Positions 15,471-24,700 of a stretch of 24,782 nucleotides of DNA are shown in pieces. The first letter of the stretch is position 1, and each line of letters opens with the position of its first letter. Location of the stretch: the NCBI GenBank assembly GCA_040751955.1, contig JBFMFY010000047.1, forward strand, positions 1 through 24,782, given 5' to 3'. Source of the DNA: SpSt-333 sp040751955. Lineage in GTDB: Bacteria > Bacteroidota > Ignavibacteria > UBA10030 > UBA8401. A program made the translations under genes and the position numbers. Below the pieces are notes generated by a model. It ran no database searches. It had not been told where the DNA came from and saw only the letters and a list, made by a program, of their open reading frames with translations.

Positions 15471-17024
15471 TTATTTTAACAGCATCATCTTTTCCGTTGC
15501 GCGGTTATTCCCCTGTTCCAGCACGTAAAAATATACACCGCTGGTAACACCGGACATGTCAACCGTAGCAGTGTACGCCCCCACAGTCTGATACTGATGT
15601 ACGGCTGTTTTCACCGCCTGTCCAAGAATATTGTATATCGTTAATGTGGTCATGCCCGAAGAGTTCAACGAGTATCTAATAGAGGTTGTCGGGTTGAACG
15701 GATTTGGATAATTTTGTTCAAGTTCAAATCCACGCAGCGCAATGTCAGATTCTCTGCGTACAGAAGTAAGATTGTCCGCTTTCGTTGCGGTCAGATCATC
15801 GATAAGAAATACAACACTGTCCGCTTTCGTGCTGTCGCTGTGTACCCCAAAGCTGACCTTGCTGATTGCACCAAGATCCGGTGCTGCTTTCTTCGGTGCT
15901 GCCCATGACGGCGCCAGCATATCGTTCAACGGAACAGCAACCTGGAACCAACCGAGATCGCCCGTGCCCCAGTCGGATTTACGGATGAACAATCCGTAAA
16001 ATCCACCGTTCACCCACCGATAGAAATCACCGGTCGTGTCGGCAATATCGATCGTAAACTGACATCCCTTTTTCCAATTGGTCGGCGTCAAAATCTTGAT
16101 CCAGAATTTGAGTTCGGTTGCCCCCTTGATATTTTGCGGAGTGGCAAATGTGTAATCGGCATTTGTCCACACACCCCACGAAGCGCCCATAGTACGCAGC
16201 GCAACATCAACTTTCATCGATGTACCCGTGCTGCCCGGATAGGAGTCATCAGCGTTGTCGGATAGTTCAAATTTATTCGTCGCAATCATTTGTCCGGTAA
16301 CCCATGTGCTTGCCGTTCCGTCAAAATTAATTAGTGTACCGACAGTCGTTGATTTTGTTGCACGAATATCGTCGATCAGAAAGACAACACTATCCATCGC
16401 CGTACTGTCGCCGTGCACACCAAATGAGATCTTGGTGATACGATTCAGGTCAACTTTCCCGTCGGCAGAAGGCTGCCATGTGGGATACCGGAGCGATTTG
16501 ATCGGAATGACAAAGTCAAACCATCCGCCCGCCGAATCCGCAGCATCTTTCCATCGATGCGCTGTATAAAAAATATCCAGGTCTTCCTGATACCGCCACA
16601 GGTCATTCCCCGTTGCCGATGAATCGAACAAGTCAAACGTAAACTGCAGTGCGCGGCTGAATGACGGCGGTTTTCCTACCTTGAGTGTTGCCGGTTTTGT
16701 CAAAATTTTCATCTTGAAGCGGATATCATCGGCACCCGAAATATCAACCGGTGATGCAAATGTATAATTTGCATCGGTCCATGTGCCCCACGATGCTGCC
16801 TGATATCGAATTGCGACATCTACCTTCAAGGCACCACCCCCTTCATAGAAATCGTCGTTCTCATCCGTGAGAACGAGTTTATTCTCCGCGGGGGACGCCA
16901 GTGATACCGCCCACTTGGAAGCTGTGCCATCCAAATTAAGTATCTGCTTACCAACCGATTGAGCAACACTTATCATCGAACACGCAAACATCAGGATGGC
17001 AAAAAACACGAGCATTCGTTTCAT
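15471..17024 (-). CDS. T9SS-exported protein with two tandem carbohydrate-binding-like beta-sandwich domains
   Basis: 517 residues from the ATG at 17024; AGGAG eight bases upstream and the signal peptide MKRMLVFFAILMFACSMISV fix this start over the in-frame ATG at 17084. After the signal come two homologous units of about 190 residues (27-224 and 230-415). Each opens with N(L/F)DGTAS.W, has WGxWT(D/N)A(D/N)YTFA in the middle and ends with FGVH.DST..DSVVFLIDD. A T9SS sorting domain follows from about 434 (ELEQNYPNPFNPTTSIRYSL). No catalytic motif is seen. The fold pattern (alternating strands, many Trp, Asp-rich loops) is like CBM11-type sandwiches, so a surface chitin-binding or glycan-binding role is inferred. 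It opens the chitinase operon, followed by the deacetylase. Confidence 0.8.
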   Translation of the reverse strand: MKRMLVFFAILMFACSMISVAQSVGKQILNLDGTASKWAVSLASPAENKLVLTDENDDFYEGGGALKVDVAIRYQAASWGTWTDANYTFASPVDISGADDIRFKMKILTKPATLKVGKPPSFSRALQFTFDLFDSSATGNDLWRYQEDLDIFYTAHRWKDAADSAGGWFDFVIPIKSLRYPTWQPSADGKVDLNRITKISFGVHGDSTAMDSVVFLIDDIRATKSTTVGTLINFDGTASTWVTGQMIATNKFELSDNADDSYPGSTGTSMKVDVALRTMGASWGVWTNADYTFATPQNIKGATELKFWIKILTPTNWKKGCQFTIDIADTTGDFYRWVNGGFYGLFIRKSDWGTGDLGWFQVAVPLNDMLAPSWAAPKKAAPDLGAISKVSFGVHSDSTKADSVVFLIDDLTATKADNLTSVRRESDIALRGFELEQNYPNPFNPTTSIRYSLNSSGMTTLTIYNILGQAVKTAVHQYQTVGAYTATVDMSGVTSGVYFYVLEQGNNRATEKMMLLK

Positions 17025-17032
17025 TGAGAGCT

Positions 17033-17037
17033 CTCCT
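17033..17037 (-). promoter_or_regulatory. Ribosome binding site fixing the start of the tandem-domain protein
   Basis: AGGAG on the minus strand, eight bases before ATG at 17024. It selects the signal-peptide start over the in-frame ATGs at 17084 and 17042. Confidence 0.6.
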
Positions 17038-17102
17038 ATCATTAGTGATTTGTTGTGATGCACCTGCTTTAAAACGTTGCTCAATGTGTGTGCGAGCGTT
17101 TT

Positions 17103-17121
17103 CGGTAAGGTGCGGTTACCG
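17103..17121. promoter_or_regulatory. Inverted repeat in the leader of the chitinase operon (possible operator)
   Basis: CGGTAA (17103-17108) and TTACCG (17116-17121) form a 6-base dyad with a 7-base centre, about 80 bases upstream of the tandem-domain gene. The 216-base gap 17025-17240 is the largest in the window and must hold the promoter of region B, but I see no clear -35/-10 or Bacteroidetes-type (TTTG/TANNTTTG) pair. A second short palindrome, TTGATCAA, lies at 17171-17178. Confidence 0.3.
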
Positions 17122-17240
17122 TGTGTGGATCAAACCGTACTGCATTGATAGAACGACGTCACCCCCTTTGTTGATCAATTAGTTAAAAAAGAATACATGC
17201 TTCATTGATTTAAACTTGTAGTGAGAATTTCTTGGTGTAA

Positions 17241-18509
17241 TTATTTTCTTCCATACTCCGGAGCCCCCTTTTTTCCTGCAAACATCTTGATAATCCTCCT
17301 CTTTTCCGGTATCACCGTAGGACTTGTGCTGTTTGTCGCATATCGGTTGATGTATAAGAACTCTCCATTCCCCCACATTATCTGTCCTGCAGGAGCTTCG
17401 AGGACTCCCGGATACAATGCTGTGGCTGAGCCTTGCCGGATGATGTGAATCGGATTTTTATTGTCCGATCCCAGGTAAATATCTCCGTCTTCAGCAATTG
17501 CAATTGCCAACGCCTGATTCGGCTGGCTTGTGGTATCGATCCATCCCGGAACAGTTGCTGCACTTATTGTGAATACTGTGTCAAGAGTGCCGAGGTCACC
17601 TGTTGCAGAAGTGATAGGAAGTCGGTAAATGCCTGACCGTTTAAGAGTTGACCTATATCCCAAAAAATACACAAATCCATTAAAAACACGTACTGATCTG
17701 ATTTCAAAAGCTGAAAGACTTGGAACAAGTACGCGGGAACTTGACGATGAAGGAGAATACACTGCCATTCCCGCTTGTGTGCCGCCGCCAAAGTACATAT
17801 TGCCGGCAGAATCGAAATCAAAAAATCTTCCCCTGAAACCGTTTGCAAGTGTGTGAAAAACAGAAATGGATCCGCCGCCGGGAGGAATCCGGTATAGTTC
17901 TACATTGGACGTTCGTTGACAGTAGAGGTAGCCGCCGGGTCCCATCTTGATGTCGGAAAATTTGGCAACACCTGCCGATGCGTATTCGGTCTTTGTCCCG
18001 TTTGTATCGATCTTGAATATTTTGACACTCGTTCCTGATTCTTTAAATTGTGCGTACAAATTTTCACTGCCATCTATTGCAAAAGAGTACACTTCATCAA
18101 CATTCAGTATCCCTCCGTATTCCACAGTAAGACTCGAGAGTTTGTACGGTCCGTATTTTGCAAGCAGAATGCTTCCTGCGACGGCAACCTTGATCGTCAC
18201 ATTATTCCCAATAAGTTTTGGCGCTTTGACAATGAGTTCCGTCGTGGTTGCGGAAATAAGTGTTGCCTTTACGTTGTCGAAATAGACGACGTTTAAGGAA
18301 TCCGTATCAGAGAAATTTTTTCCTGTAATGTGAATTTCTGTAACTTCGGCAAATCCTCCGGATACGGGAGAGACACTGGTAATCACAGGATCTGGACTTG
18401 TTGGCGCGGAAGGATTCCATACTTCCGGAGGTTCGTCGATTGTACAACCGGTGAGCAGAATCGTGATACCTACAACGAACATGAACATCAATGAATATGT
18501 CCGGTTCAT
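17241..18509 (-). CDS. Surface lipoprotein with IPT/TIG domain and propeller-like C-terminal region
   Basis: 422 residues, ATG preceded by GGGAG. A lipobox LLTGC gives the lipidated Cys22, followed by TIDEPPE, acidic residues similar to the export signal of surface lipoproteins in Bacteroidetes. An IPT/TIG immunoglobulin-like domain spans about 42-125 (VITSVSPVSGGFAEVTEIHITGK). From about 130 to 415 come repeated strand patterns with 'D..GN.Y', 'G..GYLYC', 'D.AGNMYFGG' and 'EDGDIYLGS', typical of NHL/SMP-like beta-propeller blades, though I cannot count blades with certainty. It is the last gene of the receptor operon, 15 bases after the PorV-like gene. A glycan-binding helper role beside the TonB receptor is inferred. 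No enzyme motif is visible. Confidence 0.75.
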   Translation of the reverse strand: MNRTYSLMFMFVVGITILLTGCTIDEPPEVWNPSAPTSPDPVITSVSPVSGGFAEVTEIHITGKNFSDTDSLNVVYFDNVKATLISATTTELIVKAPKLIGNNVTIKVAVAGSILLAKYGPYKLSSLTVEYGGILNVDEVYSFAIDGSENLYAQFKESGTSVKIFKIDTNGTKTEYASAGVAKFSDIKMGPGGYLYCQRTSNVELYRIPPGGGSISVFHTLANGFRGRFFDFDSAGNMYFGGGTQAGMAVYSPSSSSSRVLVPSLSAFEIRSVRVFNGFVYFLGYRSTLKRSGIYRLPITSATGDLGTLDTVFTISAATVPGWIDTTSQPNQALAIAIAEDGDIYLGSDNKNPIHIIRQGSATALYPGVLEAPAGQIMWGNGEFLYINRYATNSTSPTVIPEKRRIIKMFAGKKGAPEYGRK

Positions 18510-18524
18510 AAATAAACTCCCGTG

Positions 18525-19586
18525 TTAGAAACCAAATCTGACAGAAAATCTTTGAACATTATCAAAGACACCAAATGGTGTGATCGAGTAGTCGAACCGC
18601 ATACCATATTGCGCAACGCCGAGTCCGTACGTGATATTCTCTTCATCCGCTGCAGTGATGTAACCAACCCGCAGTAATACAGCATCGAGCAAGCTGCACT
18701 CCGCACCGATGTACACCTGCTCAGCATGATCGCGGAAATGGGATGCGTCTGTGGTAACAACCAATGATTTGACGATCCCTTCATGATCGAAGAAATCCAT
18801 CATATCCATGGAAATCCCGAGCGTAAAAACCATCGGCAGTGTGAACGCATCATCTTCGTATTGCATTTCAGTTGAGAAATTCCGGATAGACATTCCGAAT
18901 GTCAGGCTCTGGAATCCTGTTTTAAAATGCGTTCCAAAGTCGTAGGCAAAAGGCGAGAGTGAATAGTTTCTCTTTTCAAAATTACCAAGTGTATCCACAG
19001 GTAACAGCGAGCTTGCCAGGGATTGATACACGTAACGAACTTGACCTCCGACCGCAAATTGCGTGCTGATTGCGTACGAATAGCCAACACCGAAAGCCCA
19101 GGCACTCGGCGAACCGATCACATCGGAGGGGAGATCGATATAGCCATCCGGATGACCGGCAAAATCGGATGAATACTGTGTCCATTTAAATTCACCATAA
19201 TCCACATTTTGGAATGAAAATCCGATTACGCCGTACAGGTCGCCAAACGGTTTTGCTGCAACACTGATCGTCTGATGTTTGATGTCTGCGATCCACAAGT
19301 TCTGACTGGCTACGATGTCAACTGTCTGTTCCATTTGCGACATCATTGCCGGATTGAAGAAGAGCGAACTGGCACCCATTGGAACGGTAGTAACTGAATT
19401 TGCCAAGCCGGCAGCACGGGCATCGGAGTTTACGCTAAGGAACTGCATTCCGGTCTGTGCCAGCTTTCTGTTCTCCTGCGCACGTGCGTCGTTGCCAGCA
19501 CTGATACAGAGAACGACTATGAACAGTATGGCGATGATAGGATCCGCGTGGTATTGAATGAGACGAACATTTTTTCTTTTCATCAT
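18525..19586 (-). CDS. PorV/PorQ-family outer-membrane beta-barrel protein
   Basis: 353 residues, ATG ATG start with AGGA seven bases upstream. The signal peptide is long and ends near DARAQ (33-37). The mature start carries the family signature: AQTGMQFLSVNSDARAAGLA at about 44-63, then the GASSLFFNPAMM block. Alternating strands run to a C-terminal aromatic residue (SVRFGF), as expected for a FadL-like barrel. PorV shuttles T9SS cargo from the translocon to the attachment complex; many relatives of uncertain role are encoded beside their cargo genes. Here it lies directly between a T9SS-type protein and a lipoprotein (gaps 9 and 15 bases), so a cargo-specific shuttle or assembly role is plausible. 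It may not be the housekeeping PorV. Confidence 0.85.
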   Translation of the reverse strand: MMKRKNVRLIQYHADPIIAILFIVVLCISAGNDARAQENRKLAQTGMQFLSVNSDARAAGLANSVTTVPMGASSLFFNPAMMSQMEQTVDIVASQNLWIADIKHQTISVAAKPFGDLYGVIGFSFQNVDYGEFKWTQYSSDFAGHPDGYIDLPSDVIGSPSAWAFGVGYSYAISTQFAVGGQVRYVYQSLASSLLPVDTLGNFEKRNYSLSPFAYDFGTHFKTGFQSLTFGMSIRNFSTEMQYEDDAFTLPMVFTLGISMDMMDFFDHEGIVKSLVVTTDASHFRDHAEQVYIGAECSLLDAVLLRVGYITAADEENITYGLGVAQYGMRFDYSITPFGVFDNVQRFSVRFGF

Positions 19587-19595
19587 GGTATCGTC

Positions 19596-21671
19596 CTATC
19601 GAATGACTACAAATTTTTGGATTGCCCTTTGACCATCCGGAGATTCGAAAACTGCGATATAGACTCCGCTTGTAATGATCTGCCTTGAATCGGTAACAGA
19701 ATCCCACGTTTCATCCGCCGTCGTATTCGTGTGATAAATTGTTTTTATCAGATCGCCTCTTTCGGTGTAGATTTTGATCGTGCAGATTGCAGGAAGTCCG
19801 TAAAATGCGAGGCGATCCGGATAAGCACTCCCGAAGGATCGAAGGCGAATATTAAAAGGATTCGGAACGATCCGTATGAAATTGTTGGATAGAACTGGTT
19901 TAGGAGGTCGCTGCAAATATGCAGGCTTGTTCGTCATTGTAAAGAATTTGCTGCTGCGCAGCGGATTACCTGGTTGGATGGTATTGGTCGATCCGTTATC
20001 TTTACTGACGATGTAGTAGTAATAACTTTGACTGCGCAATGCAGAGGTATCATCCCATTCATGTACCACATTCGCGGCATTGCATTCGAACACTTTGGTA
20101 TAGAACGTGTCTGGCTTGCCGATAGCACGGTATACTTCGTACCCGTCAAAATTCGGTGCTGAAGCTGCATTACTTCCCCATTTCAATTTGATGCGATTAC
20201 CGCCGGAATTTACTTCGAAAAGATTTGGAGGAGGAGGCGGTGAAGGGACTACAAAATTATTCTTATATGTTTGACGGGCACGCCTGAATGTCCTCTTTAT
20301 TGAATCCTCACCTGTTTTGACCCATGCATTCTTGTACGCTTTACCGTCGGTTGTAGTCGTACCGTTTGGCAATGTGAACGGACCCTGATCGTTATTGGCG
20401 TACCATTTCAGCCAGTTTGCTCCTACTTCATATGATTTCTGCCGGCTGATGCCGTCCACTGCTTCTGCAAATACGATATGGATACTGTCGCCGGGATTGA
20501 GCGTATATGGTCCGAAGCCCTGTCCTTGTGCAAATCCCCCGGCATCCGATCCCCACTGATTGGCAAAGCCATCACCCACGGCATCAGCATGTGTCGGCAC
20601 TGCATGACCCGCAGACATCGTTTCGTATTTGCGCGTCATCTGAAGAGGATTATATTGATCGTTCGTTTGAGGACCGGTATCGCTCCCTACATATTTTGTC
20701 GTGCGGGGTTGCGTTAGATCGTCCGATTTATCTGTTGCAGATTTATCTGCGTGGAGTGTTGTAGTTCCCACATATTGTACTGCACCTAAGTGTCCGTCGG
20801 TGGTATAGAATGGTGCACCCAAATCGTCAAACGGATACGATGAGACCCTCCCATACCACGAATACTGTGCACGCAAAGAATCGTACCCTGGCACGGTAGG
20901 ATCGGTACCAATCACCTGATTGACGGAATTGCGTCCCCAATCTATACTGTTCAGCAGCCACGGACCCACCTTGAACATTTCATTGCCGTGTGCATAGCGG
21001 TACTGAAAGAAAAAATACACACCGGTAAGCGTGTCCGCATCCACAGTCCCCTTAAGATCTCGGATCCCTGTATTCTTGAAGACATAATCGTATATAAAAT
21101 AATTGTCATTGTACTGCTGACTGAATGCATATACTTTTCTTGTGATGGAGATTCCGAGTGTGGTATGCAGTTCGTTAATGATGAGCCTGTCGGAGACAAG
21201 AGTGGGATCAACCTCGTCGACCTTGTCGTTTAATTTGTTGTCGGTCGCCGTTTCACCATCCACAATCACATTTGAAGAGCGGAATTTGCCGATCATTTTC
21301 ATTGAAACAGGCATCACTTCGGTGACCGGATCGGTGGAGCGCGTACCAACGGCAACGACTTTATGGGAGAGATTTGTTTTTAATACCCGATCGTAATAGT
21401 TCGTCGTGCCGATCCACATTGACTTGCCGGCAACATTGTTCATGAATTGGAACTCGGCGGGCCAACGCAATCCATCGTTCTGATCATTCGCGTCGCCTGT
21501 CCTTCCTATTTCCATCTCAGAACCGTAACTTGAGTACCAATTATGAAGCGAGCCGATTCTCATCCACCGAACAATCTGTGACTGTGCATGAGAATGTTCC
21601 GCACAGATGAAGAGCAGCCACAATACACCGCATAGCACTGACGAAAATTTTCGTTCAAAGAGCATGTTCAT
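19596..21671 (-). CDS. Large exported protein with fibronectin-III-like region and divergent T9SS sorting domain
   Basis: 691 residues from the ATG at 21671, which gives a compact signal peptide (hydrophobic VLCGVLWLLFICA, then AQS); an in-frame ATG at 21698 adds nine residues. The first ~470 residues of the mature protein match no family I can name; they are rich in Tyr, Trp, Asp and Gly, as in extracellular beta proteins. A Pro run (PPPPP at about 478) precedes a fibronectin-III-like stretch (about 485-560; YEVYRAIG). The C-terminus (from about 598, IRIVPNPFN) looks like a T9SS domain lacking the usual YPNPFNPTT opening. It sits 31 bases after the TonB receptor and 9 bases before the PorV-like gene. 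It occupies the place of SusD in Bacteroidetes loci, but shows no SusD helical repeats. Function unknown. Confidence 0.75.
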   Translation of the reverse strand: MNMLFERKFSSVLCGVLWLLFICAEHSHAQSQIVRWMRIGSLHNWYSSYGSEMEIGRTGDANDQNDGLRWPAEFQFMNNVAGKSMWIGTTNYYDRVLKTNLSHKVVAVGTRSTDPVTEVMPVSMKMIGKFRSSNVIVDGETATDNKLNDKVDEVDPTLVSDRLIINELHTTLGISITRKVYAFSQQYNDNYFIYDYVFKNTGIRDLKGTVDADTLTGVYFFFQYRYAHGNEMFKVGPWLLNSIDWGRNSVNQVIGTDPTVPGYDSLRAQYSWYGRVSSYPFDDLGAPFYTTDGHLGAVQYVGTTTLHADKSATDKSDDLTQPRTTKYVGSDTGPQTNDQYNPLQMTRKYETMSAGHAVPTHADAVGDGFANQWGSDAGGFAQGQGFGPYTLNPGDSIHIVFAEAVDGISRQKSYEVGANWLKWYANNDQGPFTLPNGTTTTDGKAYKNAWVKTGEDSIKRTFRRARQTYKNNFVVPSPPPPPNLFEVNSGGNRIKLKWGSNAASAPNFDGYEVYRAIGKPDTFYTKVFECNAANVVHEWDDTSALRSQSYYYYIVSKDNGSTNTIQPGNPLRSSKFFTMTNKPAYLQRPPKPVLSNNFIRIVPNPFNIRLRSFGSAYPDRLAFYGLPAICTIKIYTERGDLIKTIYHTNTTADETWDSVTDSRQIITSGVYIAVFESPDGQRAIQKFVVIR

Positions 21672-21702
21672 ACAAAACCCCGTACTATAATGGATCATAG
21701 GT

Positions 21703-24700
21703 TCAAAACTCGAATGAAAGCATCAACCCGAAATAAATGTCTCGAGGATCGAGAAAATTAAATGACGATTGATTCGGCATATCGATGTATGCTTTGTCGT
21801 CGAGAATTTTGTTCATCGTGGCGGCATCAACCTCGGACCAAGAGGTGCCCGTGTACTTCATATACTTGTTGGTCGAGTTATCGTAATAAATTGCCGAGCG
21901 TCGATTTGCAGCCGGGGTAAAGCCGGAAACGGTGCCAACCTGTTCAATCGGTTGGAATGCAATGCCATCATCTCTGTAATCACCAAATTTGTCTTCGCCG
22001 ACAATATTTGTGTACGCTTTGTTCTTAGGAAGATGAAGCGAGTTGAAATAATCCAGGTAATCATTGAAATCATAGAAGCCGACACGTGAGAGCCGTTTGA
22101 GATTGAGGACATTGTTGACATCCATGAAAAATGATACCTTTGCTGTTGCAATCTCAATTTGTTTCGATACGCGGATATTCAAATTGTACCAATCCACAAC
22201 CTCTACGTTGTTTGGTTCTGTAACGACCTGATTTGGCGAAGTAATATATCCACCATCGCGCCAATCCCCGAGTAAACTGAATGTCCAATTTCCAAAAAGA
22301 GAAATTCCTCCTGCGTCCACGCCATAATCCTTTGGAGTAAAGAACGTTACATTCATTCTCGCAAATGGAGTCGGTATCGGCCGTGACTGGTACAGATTAA
22401 TGGTGCGTGCATCATACTGACGTTGAGCAGAAGGATCTTCATTGATCTCTCCTTTGTTGAATCGACCTGAACTTGATACCTGGTACGTATAGTTGATAAA
22501 ACCGGTCCACCATCCTTGCATTGATTTTCTGAATGTTGCTTCGATACCGCGTATATCCTGATACCCGTCGTTGGTTATGACCCTGTAATCTACATTGCCT
22601 TCCGTATTGCGGTACCTCACTTCAGATTGTTGATTAGAGATATCCCGGTAAAAACCGGCGATTTGGACCAGGAAATCGTCCGCAATGGATTGGTCAAAAC
22701 CGAGCTCATAAGCGATCGTTCGTTCCATTTTAATATCCGGCGCTCCGAGAAGTTTAAGCTCTTTCCAGGCACCGCGTGACATACGCAACATTTGTTCATA
22801 GGTGGGAATCTGTTTGTAGTGTCCGTAATTGAAAAACAGTTTTGAATCTTCTGTTATAGGATGTGAAATGCTGACACGGGGACTGAACACAAATTGCGTT
22901 TCAGATCTTTTCGTCGGTATGCTGACAAATGAAGGATTGTATCCGGCAGCAAAGAAACTTTGATCAAATGGATCCACAACAGGCCATAGGATATTCGGAT
23001 CGTTGTAGTCCATACGCAGCCCAAAATTTCCGATAAATCCTTGATACTCAATCTTATCTTGAATGTAGGCAGCGCCGCGAATCGGATTTGCATCCCATCT
23101 GATTGCATTGTTACTTTCCGGGAACACCAGATTGATGATGCCGTAATCGACATTGAGTGTGTTGTACGCGAATTCAACCCCCGCTTTCATCTCGTGCGTC
23201 CCGAATTGTTTCGTGTAGTTTCCCTTCACGGTCAGAGTCGAAGTTGAAGTGTTATCCCTTGTTGTGCCGGTGTGTCCCCCCAGCAACATACCGTTAACAC
23301 CAACACTCGGCTGCGGATCCCACCCAAACGGCGCTTCGTTTGTAAACACGCCGGGATAAATTTCATACATAGTGTTGAAATCTCTCATCCGTTGGGTTCT
23401 TGTCGCGTAGGAGCGCTCGACGAACTCAACACGTGAATCCAAAAAAGATCTTGTATCGGGAAAATATGTCACTTGAGCAGCAATCGAATTGTTTTTAATC
23501 GTCGCTAAGCTATAGTATGAATCAAGAAATATCCTGCTTTCAGTTGTAAACGGCTGGTAACTGAGATTCGACGCGATTTGAAACGGAGTGCGAATATAAT
23601 CTGTAGCATTCGCTTGCTCGGTACCATTGACCGCAATATTCTCACTGCCGCCAGTTGTACCAATAATGTTTATTTTTACTGTAGATGATGGTTCAGATGT
23701 TAATTTGAACAGCCAGGAATCTTCGAAGAAATCGGGACGGCTCAATGGAATGATGAACATTTCCCGGACATTTTGATAAGCTGCAAAGAAACGAAGATTT
23801 CCCAATGCTTCGCCAACGAACGGAACTGGTCCTCCAATCCCGAAATCCATATTGTAATCAGGTTGTTTCGCTTCTTCCCTTTTTCTGTGTTGCCACATGA
23901 AAAGTCTCTGGGCAGCTGCGGGTGAGAAATCATCGGTTGAATCCTGATTTGTCATCAAGTTCGCAGAAACTTTATTCCAACCCACAAAGAGGGGATATTG
24001 TCGCTGAGTATAGAAATCCCATGCACCACTGCTATCGGTACCATTCCATGCGACCGAAGGATCGAGATATGGCCGTAACCACATCGAATTTGGATCATAC
24101 GGCGATGTGCCGAAGTATTTTCTTGCAGGCGGACTGTATCGTAGGGTCAGCGAAACATCATAATTGTTTTGCATCCCCTCTTTTGTCACCACATTCATCA
24201 CACCGGAGCGTAACTGTCCGTATTCAGCATTGAATCCGCCCCGTTCAATGGAGACATCCGAGATTGCACTCAATGGCACAGACGTCATCGGAGAATTATT
24301 CCTTGGATCCCGAAGCGTTACTCCATCAACTAGGAACAATGCTTGATTCGCATCCCCACCTCGAATGACCAATCCCGATTCAACACCTGCTTGTAATGAA
24401 GCAACTTCAGTTGCACTTTTTATGGGAAGAGAAATGAGTTGCTCGCTCGAAATGTTTACCTTACTCGTGGCAACATCTTTTTCAACGACACGTTGTGCGA
24501 CGACGATAACTTCGGATGTCGAGATGATGGACTCGGAGAGTTGAAATTCTACATTGCTGGTTTGATCGATAAAAACACGAACATCTTGAAGCGTGACCGG
24601 TGTGTACCCAATGAGAGATGCCTTAATATTGTAATTACCGGGAGAGATATTGAGAAGTATGAACCTTCCATCGACATCGGAAACGGTACCGATTGCTGTT

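Noticed and set aside
19596..21671. SusD-like protein
   Set aside because: Its position after a TonB receptor suggested SusD, but there is no lipobox or helical repeat pattern. The sequence is beta-rich with fibronectin-like and sorting-domain-like C-terminal parts.
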